A stretch of 33,359 bases of DNA, from positions 1 to 33,359 of the forward strand of contig JAEXTA010000213.1 in the NCBI GenBank assembly GCA_023453665.1, written 5' to 3'. Both the position numbers and the translations under genes were made by a program. This document shows positions 1 through 7,513 of this stretch, one piece after another. Each line of letters opens with the position of its first letter. Within the stretch, counting starts at the first letter, position 1. This DNA comes from Bacteroidota bacterium (lineage in GTDB: Bacteria; Bacteroidota; Ignavibacteria; Ignavibacteriales; Ignavibacteriaceae). The notes beneath the pieces are model-generated. The model searched no databases, was not told the origin of the DNA, and saw nothing but the letters and a program-made list of their open reading frames with translations.

Positions 1-1
1 G

Positions 2-172
2 ATTATTGGTCCAACCTCCGGAGTTGTAGAAGTAATACCGGATATAATTTTGAATGAAGAAACAAATGTCTCATCTGCATCCAAGGGTGAAAGAGTAACT
101 TTTCCTTGTCCCGTGTTAGTTCGTCCGCACGATAATGTTTATGTTGTTCGTCAGGTAACTGACGAAGATTAA
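2..172 (+). CDS. C-terminal end of a U32-family peptidase (partial)
   Basis: An open frame enters from the left edge and stops with TAA at 170-172, giving 56 residues. It begins I-I-G-P-T-S-G-V-V-E-V and ends with K-G-E-R-V-T-F and V-R-P-H-D-N-V-Y-V-V-R. This resembles the small beta-barrel C-terminal domain of collagenase-like U32 peptidases, where a GP(T/K)xGVxEV strand is followed by KGD and VRxxDxVY segments. U32 proteins include true proteases and tRNA hydroxylation factors; the fragment cannot tell them apart because the catalytic part lies outside the window. The family call is by recall of the motif pattern, not by search. Confidence 0.6.
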   Translation: MIGPTSGVVEVIPDIILNEETNVSSASKGERVTFPCPVLVRPHDNVYVVRQVTDED

Positions 173-255
173 ACATACATCATAAAATCCAAATGTGTTT
201 CGGGGAACTTTTTAAACATAAAAATGTTTTATACAAAAAATCAGGAGGTTAAATA

Positions 256-531
256 ATGAAATGTCCGGTATGTGAAGTTGAACTTACTATGTCAGAAAGA
301 CAGGGAATTGAAATCGACTATTGCCCGAAGTGCAGAGGTATCTGGCTGGACAGGGGTGAACTTGATAAAATAATTGAGAGGTCTGTCTCTTATGATGAAG
401 ACTTGAACAAACAGCAAAGTTTCAGTAATGAGAAACACGATGACTACTACAAAAAACAGAAATACGAAAACGATCAATATTATAAAAAAAATAAACGCAG
501 ATCATTTTTCGATGATATATTTGATTTTTAA
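256..531 (+). CDS. TFIIB-type zinc-ribbon protein
   Basis: A 91-residue protein with one compact zinc ribbon at residues 1-43: CPVC near the N terminus and CPKCRGIWLDRGEL after about 20 residues, the signature of the zf-TFIIB family of small bacterial proteins. The rest (about 45-91) is very rich in K, Y, D and N and looks disordered. A strong Shine-Dalgarno AGGAGG lies at 243-248, seven bases before the ATG, which fixes the start. The stop is two bases before the next ATG, so it is probably co-translated with the antiporter. The molecular role of this family is not known; metal binding is expected from the four cysteines. Confidence 0.85.
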   Translation: MKCPVCEVELTMSERQGIEIDYCPKCRGIWLDRGELDKIIERSVSYDEDLNKQQSFSNEKHDDYYKKQKYENDQYYKKNKRRSFFDDIFDF

Positions 532-533
532 CT

Positions 534-1481
534 ATGCCATTAAGTGAGATCATACTTTTTTTTATAGTTGGTGTGGTGCTGCTATTTGTTGGTGCTGAAG
601 GATTGATCCGCGGCAGCTCAAATCTTGCAATTAAAATCGGAATCAAACCATTGGTTGTTGGCTTAACTGTCGTTGCTTTCGGAACAAGTACTCCCGAATT
701 AGTAGTGAGTTTAAAAGCCGCTTTGATTGGTAACGGATCAATTTCGCTGGGTAATGTGGTTGGTTCAAACATCGCGAATATTGCATTAATACTTGGGCTT
801 GCTGCAATCATCAAACCACTTGATGTTCATACAAATGTAATTATGAGAGAAATTCCAATCATGATTGGAATAAGTTTATTGCTCGTACTTCTTTTACTCG
901 ATGGTGAATTGGGATTTACAGACGGGTTAATTTTTGTAGCCGGATTATTCATTTATATTTTTATTAATGTGATAATGGCTCTCAAAGAAAAAAATCCGGA
1001 AGTGAATTCTGAATTCAAGGAAGGATTAAAAAGTAAACTCGGAATACCTCTTTCGATAGTTTTTATGATAGGCGGATTAGGTTTATTAATAATTGGTGCT
1101 GATTTATTCGTTCAGAGTGCGGTTGCTATTGCAAAGAAATTTGATGTAAGTGATGCTGTAATAGGATTAACAATCGTGGCAATCGGCACAAGCCTTCCTG
1201 AATTAATTACTTCGATTGTAGCATCGTATAAAAAAGAAGCGGACATTGCAATTGGTAATGTTGTTGGCTCTAATGTTTTTAATATTTTTGGAATACTGGG
1301 TATCACTGCACTGATAGTACCAATAAGTTCAATAGGAATTAGTTATCTCGATTTAGGGGTTATGTTATTTACTGCAATTCTTTTACTACCGTTAAGTAAA
1401 AGCGGATTTTCAATCACTCGTCTTGAAGGTGGTTTTTTGTTAACGGGTTATATGGTTTATATATATTACCTGCTTCCATAG
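534..1481 (+). CDS. Calcium/sodium antiporter (CaCA family, YrbG-like)
   Basis: A 315-residue integral inner-membrane cation/Ca2+ exchanger, which would use the Na+ (or H+) gradient to extrude Ca2+. The two diagnostic inverted alpha repeats are visible: G-T-S-T-P-E at residues 50-55 and G-T-S-L-P-E at 218-223, each followed by the G-N-V-V-G-S-N segment (GNVVGSNIANI and GNVVGSNVFNIFGI). These repeats form the ion-binding core in the family. About ten hydrophobic segments are present, and a charged cytoplasmic loop near residues 150-165 divides the halves. Length matches YrbG-type proteins. The ATG is two bases after the zinc-ribbon stop, so translation is likely coupled. Ion specificity is inferred from the family. 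Confidence 0.92.
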   Translation: MPLSEIILFFIVGVVLLFVGAEGLIRGSSNLAIKIGIKPLVVGLTVVAFGTSTPELVVSLKAALIGNGSISLGNVVGSNIANIALILGLAAIIKPLDVHTNVIMREIPIMIGISLLLVLLLLDGELGFTDGLIFVAGLFIYIFINVIMALKEKNPEVNSEFKEGLKSKLGIPLSIVFMIGGLGLLIIGADLFVQSAVAIAKKFDVSDAVIGLTIVAIGTSLPELITSIVASYKKEADIAIGNVVGSNVFNIFGILGITALIVPISSIGISYLDLGVMLFTAILLLPLSKSGFSITRLEGGFLLTGYMVYIYYLLP

Positions 1482-1533
1482 TAAAAAAAATAATTTTAGT
1501 TGTTGCGGATTTTCAAGCCTGACTGTAATTATT

Positions 1534-2085
1534 TTAAATAATTAATTGATCCTTGTGTTTCAGATATAGTTTGATTGAATCGTTGATTATCCGGTATGCA
1601 TCATCTTTCCCCAAAAACTGTTCGACGATTACGTGTTTATGTTCAAGTTTCTTGTAGTCTTCAAAAAATCTTCTCAGTTCAACTATAGTATGCGGCGGAA
1701 GTTCTGATATATCATTTATGTAATTGACTGCCATATCGTTTTTGGCAACTGCGATTATCTTATCATCCTCTTCATCATCATCAACCATTCTCATAACGCC
1801 GATGACTTTGGACTCAATGAGGCATAGAGGATCAACATCAATTGAACAGATCACAAGTATATCAAGCGGATCTTTATCGTCGCAATAGGTCTGCGGAATG
1901 AATCCATAGTTAGCCGGATAATGAACCGATGAATAAAGAACGCGGTCCAATTTTAAAAGACCGCTTTCCTTATCAAGTTCATATTTTCCTTTTGAACCTT
2001 TTGGTATTTCTATTATTGAATTAACTACTTCAGGAATATTTTTCCCGGGACTTACACTGTGCCATGGATTAAAGTTTGTCAACAT
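1534..2085 (-). CDS. ppa: Inorganic pyrophosphatase (family I)
   Basis: A 183-residue soluble family I pyrophosphatase that hydrolyses PPi to two phosphates and so pulls biosynthetic reactions forward. The active-site Asp triad is seen as D70-K-D72-P-L-D75, followed by the acidic stretch MRMVDDDEEDDKI that supplies further metal ligands. Upstream, IEIPKGSKGKYELDK and HYPANYGFIPQTY match the conserved substrate-binding strands. Length is normal for the family. The start is supported by a GAGAAG ribosome-binding sequence on the minus strand directly upstream. It lies six bases downstream of the Na+/H+ antiporter, in the same direction, so the two form a likely operon. Confidence 0.95.
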   Translation of the reverse strand: MLTNFNPWHSVSPGKNIPEVVNSIIEIPKGSKGKYELDKESGLLKLDRVLYSSVHYPANYGFIPQTYCDDKDPLDILVICSIDVDPLCLIESKVIGVMRMVDDDEEDDKIIAVAKNDMAVNYINDISELPPHTIVELRRFFEDYKKLEHKHVIVEQFLGKDDAYRIINDSIKLYLKHKDQLII

Positions 2086-2091
2086 CTTCTC

Positions 2092-3390
2092 TTAAATAAA
2101 TATGAATTGAATGATTATAAATATGGGCAGTAGTATTATCAAAGAAAATTTAAACATATAGCTGAAGAAGTCAGGCATCTTAATATTATTTTCTTCTGCA
2201 ACTGCTTTAACCATAAAGTTAGGCCCGTTGCCGATGTAAGTCATACTTCCGAAAAATACTGCCGCCGTACAGATTGCTTTGAGCAGGATTTCAGGAATAC
2301 CGGCAATCATTACAGGCGATGTACTTCCTAATCCCATAGCAAGTGAATGGAAGGTTACTGCTGTCGGAGTATTATCAAGGAAGCTGCTCAACAATCCGGT
2401 GTAATAATAAAATTGCTGTGGTGAAGTTACTCCGAGTGTTTTTGCGTTAGCTTCGAGATAAAGCAGGCACGGAACCATTGTTATAAATATACCAAGGAAG
2501 AGATATGCGACTTCTTCAATTGGTCCCCATGTAAAATTATTCGAAGTGCGCACTAGTTTTGTCGTGAACTGCAAAGAACAAACAGCCATAAATACAATTG
2601 CAATTTCCCTGATGAATTTGTAATAGTGGCTTTCGTGAATCAAACCAATGTATTGTTCATTTAAGAAAGCAACTGCAAGTACGACACCTATAAGCCATAT
2701 AAAATTTAATTTACCTTCTATCTTAATCGGTCTTACGTTTTTTATATCACGCTGTATTGCTGAGGCGGGTTCTTTTTTATAATAGAAACTATCAACTATA
2801 AAATAGACGATCAACAAAATTAAATTCGTAATCAACCATTCAGGAAATAGTTTTAAGAACCATGTAAAATCCGCACCGCGTAAGTACATCATAAACAAAG
2901 GCGGATCGCCGAGTGGTGTTAAAAGTCCGCCGCAGTTTGCAACTATTCCTATGAAAAATAAAATTGTATGGACTTTAAATGTACGCTGCCTGTTGGTTTG
3001 AATAACGGGTCTTATCAAGAGCATTGCCGCGCCGGTTGTTCCCATTATTGATGCAAGTACTGCACCAATACCAAGGAACAATGTATTTATCGTTGGCTTT
3101 GCTTCAATATCACCGGTAAGATAAATGCCTCCGGTAATTGTAAATAGAGCGCCAAGCAAAATGAGAAATGGTACATAGTCGAACACAATTGTTTCAATTA
3201 ACCGCTCAGTTAATCCGTTTGCAAGAAGGTAAATAATAACAGGAATGCTGAGTGCTATAGCGATGATGAGTTTGTTTTTATTTTTTTCCCAGAAGTGATT
3301 CATAAATAGTGGTAAAGCTGCAATCGATCCAAGCATAAGAACAAATGGTAAGAGACTGAGAAGATGTACCTCGTGAGTTGTTGTTTCCAT
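2092..3390 (-). CDS. Na+/H+ antiporter of the NhaD/ArsB type
   Basis: A 432-residue polytopic membrane protein with about 11-12 hydrophobic segments. The conserved N-C-G-G-L-L-T-P-L-G-D-P-P-L segment and the later S-F-L-D-N-T-P-T-A-V-T-F and Y-I-G-N-G-P-N-F-M stretches are typical of the ion transporter superfamily that includes NhaD antiporters and ArsB, where they form the re-entrant ion-binding loops. In the Bacteroidota/Chlorobi such proteins are usually annotated as sodium:proton antiporters. It is the first gene of a two-gene minus-strand unit with ppa. Transported ion is inferred; a citrate or other anion substrate cannot be excluded from sequence alone. Confidence 0.8.
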   Translation of the reverse strand: METTTHEVHLLSLLPFVLMLGSIAALPLFMNHFWEKNKNKLIIAIALSIPVIIYLLANGLTERLIETIVFDYVPFLILLGALFTITGGIYLTGDIEAKPTINTLFLGIGAVLASIMGTTGAAMLLIRPVIQTNRQRTFKVHTILFFIGIVANCGGLLTPLGDPPLFMMYLRGADFTWFLKLFPEWLITNLILLIVYFIVDSFYYKKEPASAIQRDIKNVRPIKIEGKLNFIWLIGVVLAVAFLNEQYIGLIHESHYYKFIREIAIVFMAVCSLQFTTKLVRTSNNFTWGPIEEVAYLFLGIFITMVPCLLYLEANAKTLGVTSPQQFYYYTGLLSSFLDNTPTAVTFHSLAMGLGSTSPVMIAGIPEILLKAICTAAVFFGSMTYIGNGPNFMVKAVAEENNIKMPDFFSYMFKFSLIILLPIFIIIQFIFI

Positions 3391-3663
3391 ATATGGTCCG
3401 AATATTTAAAGTAATAGTTTAGGTTTTATTCGCACTGCTTATCCCCTTAGTGCTAATGAAGACTAACAGTCTGAATAGTTAAGTGACAAAATTTTTGCTT
3501 AACAAACTTATTGAAAAAAGAATTCAAAAAACTCATGAGTATAAAAAATTATTATTAATTCTTTGCGATTATAAGCTTGTCTTAACTTTGAATAACCTCT
3601 TCAAATATGTATTTTTAGCCACATTTTTCAACATAATATTCACTTAATCATTCAACAAATAAT
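3391..3663. other. Divergent intergenic region before proS
   Basis: A 273-base AT-rich gap between the minus-strand antiporter and proS. It must hold promoters for both directions. A good TTTG-N19-TATTTTTA match is listed separately on the plus strand. Small imperfect hairpins are visible around 3433-3475 (for example AGACT-AAC-AGTCT), but none is followed by a convincing T-tract, and no small ORF with a ribosome-binding site was found. No T-box-like structure could be recognised upstream of proS. Confidence 0.5.
3587..3617 (+). promoter_or_regulatory. Bacteroidota-type promoter for proS (TTTG-N19-TATTTTTA)
   Basis: TTTG at 3587-3590 and TATTTTTA at 3610-3617 are separated by exactly 19 bases. 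The primary sigma factor of Bacteroidetes uses a -33 TTTG and a -7 TAnnTTTG box with about this spacing; only the last base of the -7 box differs. Transcription would begin near 3623-3625, leaving a leader of about 40 bases before the proS ATG. Assignment is by consensus match only. Confidence 0.5.
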
Positions 3664-5358
3664 ATGAGATTCAGTAAAACGTTCATTCCAACTTTAAAAG
3701 AAGTTCCAAACGATGCGGTTGTAAAAAGTCACATTCTTATGTTAAGATCGGGTATGGTAAGAATGCTGGCAGCTGGTATTTATTCATTTCTTCCCCTTGG
3801 ATATAAAGTCATAAAAAAAATTACGGAAATAATCCGCCAGGAAATGGATAACATCGGCGGACAGGAATTTCACTTTCCCGCATTAAACCCGACTGAGATA
3901 TGGGAAGAGACTAATCGAGTGGCTGCTTTCGGTGATACAATGTTTCATGTAAAAAACAGGGAATACATTCTTGCACCAACACACGAAGAGATAGTAACAT
4001 ATCATGCAAGAAATGTGGTAAAGTCTTATAAAGATATGCCGCAGATATGGTATCAGATACAAACAAAGTTCAGGAATGAACCAAGACCAAGAAGCGGCGT
4101 AATTCGCGGACGTCAATTTTTAATGAAGGATGCTTATTCTCTTGATACATCGTGGGAAGGTCTTGATAGATCATATAATCTCCACGACCAGGCATACAGA
4201 AAAATATTTGACAGGTGCGGATTAAAATATTTTGTTGTTGGGGCATCAAGCGGTGCAATGGGTGGTACTGGCTCAGAAGAATTTATGGTAAAGTCACAAG
4301 CCGGTGAAGATACAGTAGCCTATTGTGAAGCATGTGGTTATGCTGCGAATGTTGAAGTTGCAACCTCGAGAGTAAGAATAAGAGAAAGATCAGGAGAAGA
4401 AAAAGAAGTATATGAAATACATACCCCGGAGGTCAAAAGTATTGATGAGCTTTGTGAGTTTCTGAAGATCGACGAAACACAATGTGCAAAATCACGTGTA
4501 TATATTTTCGATAACAAACCGGTTTTAATTTTAATGCTTGGTAATGATGAAGTGAATGAAACAAAACTCAATAAAATTCTTGGTGGTGAAGCAAGACCCG
4601 GACATCCCGAAGAGTTAAAAGAAATTACCGGAGCTGATGCAGGTTCAATTGGGCCAATTGGTTTCAAAGGTAAAATAATTGCCGACCTTAGATTAAAAGA
4701 TGCAAACAATCTCTTCAGCGGCGCAAATAAAAATGATTTTCATATCGGCGGAATAGATTTAGTACGAGATGTAAAAACAATTGAGTATGCTGATCTGAGA
4801 ATTATAAAAGCTGGTGAAGGATGTACAAGATGTGACAGCAAGCTTGATGTTTTTCCCGCAATTGAACTTGGACACATTTTCAAACTTGGCACAAAATATT
4901 CAGATGCTATGGGTGCAAAATTTCTTGATGAAAAAGGAGAAGAACATCCGATCATTATGGGAAGCTATGGCATCGGCGCTGAACGAGTTATGGCTTGTTA
5001 CATTGAACAGCACAATGATGAAAAAGGAATTATCTGGGATAAAACTCTTGCGCCGTTCCACGTTCATCTTTTAGGACTAAACATGAAAAAAGATGAAATT
5101 ATAAAAACCTGTGAAAAGATTTATAAGAATCTTGAACTAAACAGTGTTGAAGTTCTTTTTGATGACAGGAATGACGCACAGGCTGGTGTAAAGTTTAATG
5201 ATGCTGATCTTCTTGGTCTGCCTATACAGGTAATAGTGGGAGAAAAGAAACTCAAAGAAAATAAAGTTGAAGTGAAAGTGAGAAAATCTGGTGAACGATT
5301 TGATGTTAATCTTGATGAACTTACACAGAAGATAACCGACTTGTTGATAGAAGTTTGA
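3664..5358 (+). CDS. proS: Prolyl-tRNA synthetase (bacterial type with editing insertion)
   Basis: A 564-residue class II aminoacyl-tRNA synthetase that charges tRNA-Pro. Visible landmarks are the N-terminal S-H-I-L-M-L-R-S-G-M-V-R segment, motif 2 around F-R-N-E-P-R-P-R-S-G-V-I-R-G-R, the V-G-A-S-S-G-A-M-G-G-T-G-S-E-E-F stretch before the insertion, and motif 3 in G-S-Y-G-I-G-A-E-R-V-M. Between motifs 2 and 3 lies a ~180-residue YbaK-like editing insertion (about 220-400), which marks the bacterial long form. The C-terminal anticodon-binding domain begins near A-P-F-H-V-H-L-L-G-L. Length is normal. The TGA stop overlaps the TTG start of the following HAD gene in a TTGA arrangement. Confidence 0.97.
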   Translation: MRFSKTFIPTLKEVPNDAVVKSHILMLRSGMVRMLAAGIYSFLPLGYKVIKKITEIIRQEMDNIGGQEFHFPALNPTEIWEETNRVAAFGDTMFHVKNREYILAPTHEEIVTYHARNVVKSYKDMPQIWYQIQTKFRNEPRPRSGVIRGRQFLMKDAYSLDTSWEGLDRSYNLHDQAYRKIFDRCGLKYFVVGASSGAMGGTGSEEFMVKSQAGEDTVAYCEACGYAANVEVATSRVRIRERSGEEKEVYEIHTPEVKSIDELCEFLKIDETQCAKSRVYIFDNKPVLILMLGNDEVNETKLNKILGGEARPGHPEELKEITGADAGSIGPIGFKGKIIADLRLKDANNLFSGANKNDFHIGGIDLVRDVKTIEYADLRIIKAGEGCTRCDSKLDVFPAIELGHIFKLGTKYSDAMGAKFLDEKGEEHPIIMGSYGIGAERVMACYIEQHNDEKGIIWDKTLAPFHVHLLGLNMKKDEIIKTCEKIYKNLELNSVEVLFDDRNDAQAGVKFNDADLLGLPIQVIVGEKKLKENKVEVKVRKSGERFDVNLDELTQKITDLLIEV

Positions 5359-5954
5359 TTAAGACTATTATTTTCGATTTATCAGAAGTTCTTATAAAAG
5401 GCATTATTGGTATTGGGGAAAAACTAACTCCTTATATCGAACAACCTGCAGATGTAATTGATAAAGCATTCTGGGGACCGAATCTTAGAGAGCTTTTTAT
5501 TAAAAATATTTCTGAAGATGAATACCTTGACAATATTATCAATCTGAATAAATGGGACGTTTCAAAACCAATTATCAAAGAGATCATAAGAAATAATTTT
5601 CATTTTACTTACGATGAAAATATTTTTCTCCTTAAAGAGCTAAGCACTAAATATCCGGTTTACCTTTTATCTGACCACGGCATTGAATGGATTGAGTATA
5701 TTCATTCGCACCATAACTTCTTTTCAGTTTTTTATAAACAATTTTTTTCTTACGAATTTGCTTCAACCAAAAAAGAAGAAAAAACTTTTCAACACTTTTT
5801 AAGTTCCACTAAACTAAAAGCAAGAGAATGTTTGTTCATTGATGATAATCTTAAAAATGTTGAAACAGCAAAACGGGTTGGGATAACTGTCGTGCAATTC
5901 AAGGATGGTGATGATTTGAAAGAGAATGTCCAATCAATTTTGGTTCAGAAGTAA
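5355..5954 (+). CDS. HAD-superfamily hydrolase
   Basis: A 199-residue haloacid dehalogenase-fold protein. Motif I is I-I-F-D-L-S-E-V-L with nucleophile D8; the usual second Asp is replaced by Ser, as happens in HAD-IA members (FDLGGVL type) that are not simple phosphatases. Motif II is the L-L-S-D-H-G segment, the motif III lysine lies in T-K-K-E-E-K-T-F, and motif IV is L-F-I-D-D-N-L-K-N-V-E-T-A. The helical cap is inserted after motif I. Translation starts at a TTG whose TTGA overlaps the proS stop, so it is translationally coupled to proS. Its stop directly abuts the stop of the convergent hipT gene. Substrate unknown. Confidence 0.82.
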   Translation: MIKTIIFDLSEVLIKGIIGIGEKLTPYIEQPADVIDKAFWGPNLRELFIKNISEDEYLDNIINLNKWDVSKPIIKEIIRNNFHFTYDENIFLLKELSTKYPVYLLSDHGIEWIEYIHSHHNFFSVFYKQFFSYEFASTKKEEKTFQHFLSSTKLKARECLFIDDNLKNVETAKRVGITVVQFKDGDDLKENVQSILVQK

Positions 5955-6884
5955 TTACAATCCTATTCTATCCCGACGTGATTTGAGAAGCTGTAAATAT
6001 TTTTCTTTCATTGCAGGGGAAAGAAAACTTATCAAAATAATTTTATCAAATTTATTTAACTCAGTTTTAAATCGATTAAGAACATTGTTTATAGTAGTTT
6101 CATTCAATTTTAATCTCTCTTTTCCAAAGTAGTCAATAAGAATTTTTGAAATTAAGTTACTCTTCTTTCCTGCAAGTGGTAAAGCAATTTCTTCACGGGC
6201 GTTGGTCAGTGCTATTGTTGTGTTAACCAAATCATAAGCAGGTGATAATTCAACTTTATTATCTCTGGTGATAAGAGAATAATTTTTCAAATGCATATCT
6301 TCATTTCCTACAAGGAAATTAAAAATGGTTAGTCTGAATAGTTTTACTTTTTCTATTGCAGGGAATGTGCAGAATGTTTCTATTAAGGTGACAATCTTTT
6401 CCATACTATAATCATATTTCGTTTCTCTGCTCATCCCGGAAAGTTGAGCGAAGTCCTCAACCGATAGTTTCAAATTTTTTCCATATCTATCGAATCTTTT
6501 AATGAAGTAAGTAAGTCTCTCATCTGCCGAATAAACCATTCCGTTCAGTGGTACTTCAATCCCAACTGCTTCCGCAAGTTTCATGGTTAAAGATTCATTT
6601 TCCGGAAGCTCTTCATAAAAATTATTTTGAGGTTTAAGAATGAATTCACCGCCCTGGTTTACAACTTCAAAGGACTCATTCTTAACATTCAGTTTTACAC
6701 TTAATTTAGGCTGGACTCCCTGTATGGACATTTTAACTGCTCTTATAGCAGCCTCACGTAATTGTTCTTCCTGCGTTAGCGGAAAATTTTTTAGGAACTT
6801 TAAATTTCTTGAAAGAAGATTCAGACCCTTTGCAGAATATTTTTCATCACCGCATGGTTGATATGTAATTGGACAAATATTCAT
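5955..6884 (-). CDS. hipT: HipT-like serine/threonine kinase toxin (HipA kinase core)
   Basis: A 309-residue protein covering the HipA kinase core without its N-terminal subdomain. It opens with a Cys pair (residues 4 and 11) typical of HipT-like N termini, then a Gly-rich loop S53-I54-Q55-G56-V57-Q58-P59-K60. The ATP-binding lysine is K84 in F-I-L-K-P. The catalytic loop N-F-L-V-G-N-E-D-M-H-L-K-N gives D196 and N201, and the metal-binding Asp is D218 in L-S-P-A-Y-D-L. All key catalytic residues are present, so the kinase should be active. HipT of E. coli phosphorylates tryptophanyl-tRNA synthetase; the target here is unknown. Its ATG overlaps the upstream hipS stop as ATGA. The second loop Ser of the S-I-S type is a Gln here. 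Confidence 0.88.
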   Translation of the reverse strand: MNICPITYQPCGDEKYSAKGLNLLSRNLKFLKNFPLTQEEQLREAAIRAVKMSIQGVQPKLSVKLNVKNESFEVVNQGGEFILKPQNNFYEELPENESLTMKLAEAVGIEVPLNGMVYSADERLTYFIKRFDRYGKNLKLSVEDFAQLSGMSRETKYDYSMEKIVTLIETFCTFPAIEKVKLFRLTIFNFLVGNEDMHLKNYSLITRDNKVELSPAYDLVNTTIALTNAREEIALPLAGKKSNLISKILIDYFGKERLKLNETTINNVLNRFKTELNKFDKIILISFLSPAMKEKYLQLLKSRRDRIGL

Positions 6885-7195
6885 TCTGCTTCCTCCACTG
6901 TAACTGAACCAACAAGGTCTTTTCCTGTGGTAAGTAGGATTGAGAATAAATCATTCCGGTCAATTTTTGTCTGACGCAGAAGCGCATCAAGTTGAATTCC
7001 TTCAGGTAGTAATCCCTCAAAGAAAGGCGGCATCTGATTAAAAAAATATTCGCGTTGTTTAGTCGGAAGGGTTAAAGATACAGATGGTCCGTTATATTCA
7101 TCAGCATATCTGAACTCATACTTTTTTCCTTTTTCAACTTCAAGTAATTTTCCGGCAAAAATTCCAAAATTATATACTCTCGCTTTCCTCATCAT
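6881..7195 (-). CDS. hipS: HipS-like protein (detached HipA N-terminal subdomain)
   Basis: A 104-residue protein matching only subdomain 1 of HipA (couple_hipA family): N-terminal R-V-Y-N-F-G-I-F-A-G-K-L strand, then P-P-F-F-E-G-L-L-P-E-G at 56-66 and L-V-G-S-V-T-V near the end. In the E. coli O127 HipBST system the equivalent HipS protein is the antitoxin that binds and inhibits HipT. It overlaps hipB upstream by 26 bases and hipT downstream by four (ATGA). A GGAGAGGA ribosome-binding sequence precedes tandem ATG codons at 7195 and 7192; spacing favours the second, giving 103 residues. The antitoxin role is inferred from the homologous system. Confidence 0.85.
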   Translation of the reverse strand: MMRKARVYNFGIFAGKLLEVEKGKKYEFRYADEYNGPSVSLTLPTKQREYFFNQMPPFFEGLLPEGIQLDALLRQTKIDRNDLFSILLTTGKDLVGSVTVEEAE

Positions 7196-7415
7196 TCCTC
7201 TCCATTAAATGTATCAAAGGACTCTTTAATTCCAGATTAATGTTTAATACTGAAAATATTTTCAGAAGGGAATTTAACTGAACTGATTCCTTTCCTTTTT
7301 CGATATCAAAGATTACAGATTTGCCAACTCCCGCAAGTTCTGCAAGTTGTTTCTGGGTAAGTCTGCTTTTCTTTCTGTGAAATAGTATTACTTTTCCAAT
7401 CTCTTCCGGTGTCAT
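7170..7415 (-). CDS. hipB: HipB-like XRE-family DNA-binding protein
   Basis: An 81-residue protein with one Cro/C1-type helix-turn-helix over residues about 5-62: L-T-Q-K-Q-L-A-E-L-A-G-V-G-K-S-V-I-F-D-I-E-K-G, followed by the L-L-K-I-F-S-V-L-N-I-N-L-E-L helix and strand. This is the HipB fold, expected to bind operator DNA as a dimer and to repress the operon, and in HipBST systems to strengthen inhibition of HipT by HipS. It is the first gene of the module. The ATG follows an AGGA that lies inside a 15-base inverted repeat, which suggests autoregulation. The acidic C-terminal tail is short. Confidence 0.88.
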   Translation of the reverse strand: MTPEEIGKVILFHRKKSRLTQKQLAELAGVGKSVIFDIEKGKESVQLNSLLKIFSVLNINLELKSPLIHLMERNDEESESI

Positions 7416-7513
7416 ATTTCCTGCTATAACGGTAATTATTTTTATTTTGTGCTTAATTTATGTTCATATCCTGCAATTGTCAAGAAATTTCTTGTTATAG
7501 CAGGAAATTTCTT
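7416..7513 (-). promoter_or_regulatory. Operator/leader of hipBST with inverted repeats
   Basis: ATTTCCTGCTATAAC at 7416-7430 is repeated exactly in inverted form at 7494-7508, with a 63-base spacer. A related copy, ATATCCTGCAATTG, lies at 7466-7479. A perfect 14-base palindrome CAAGAAATTTCTTG occupies 7481-7494, and its core GAAATTTCTT recurs at 7504-7513. Read on the minus strand, the arm next to hipB contains the AGGA that serves as its ribosome-binding site. The sites may be HipB operators. If transcription starts beyond 7508, the arms could instead pair in the mRNA and hide the hipB start. Both roles are inferred. Confidence 0.6.

Noticed and set aside
3391..3663. T-box riboswitch before proS
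   Set aside because: No antiterminator bulge or specifier-loop structure, and no terminator before the ATG, could be seen.
4338..4709. 123-residue minus-strand ORF within proS
   Set aside because: Antisense shadow of a clear proS coding region with no start signal.
5955..7195. A single hipA gene broken by a frameshift
   Set aside because: hipT starts with its own ribosome-coupled ATGA and a conserved N-terminal Cys segment, and hipS ends cleanly; this matches natural HipS/HipT proteins.
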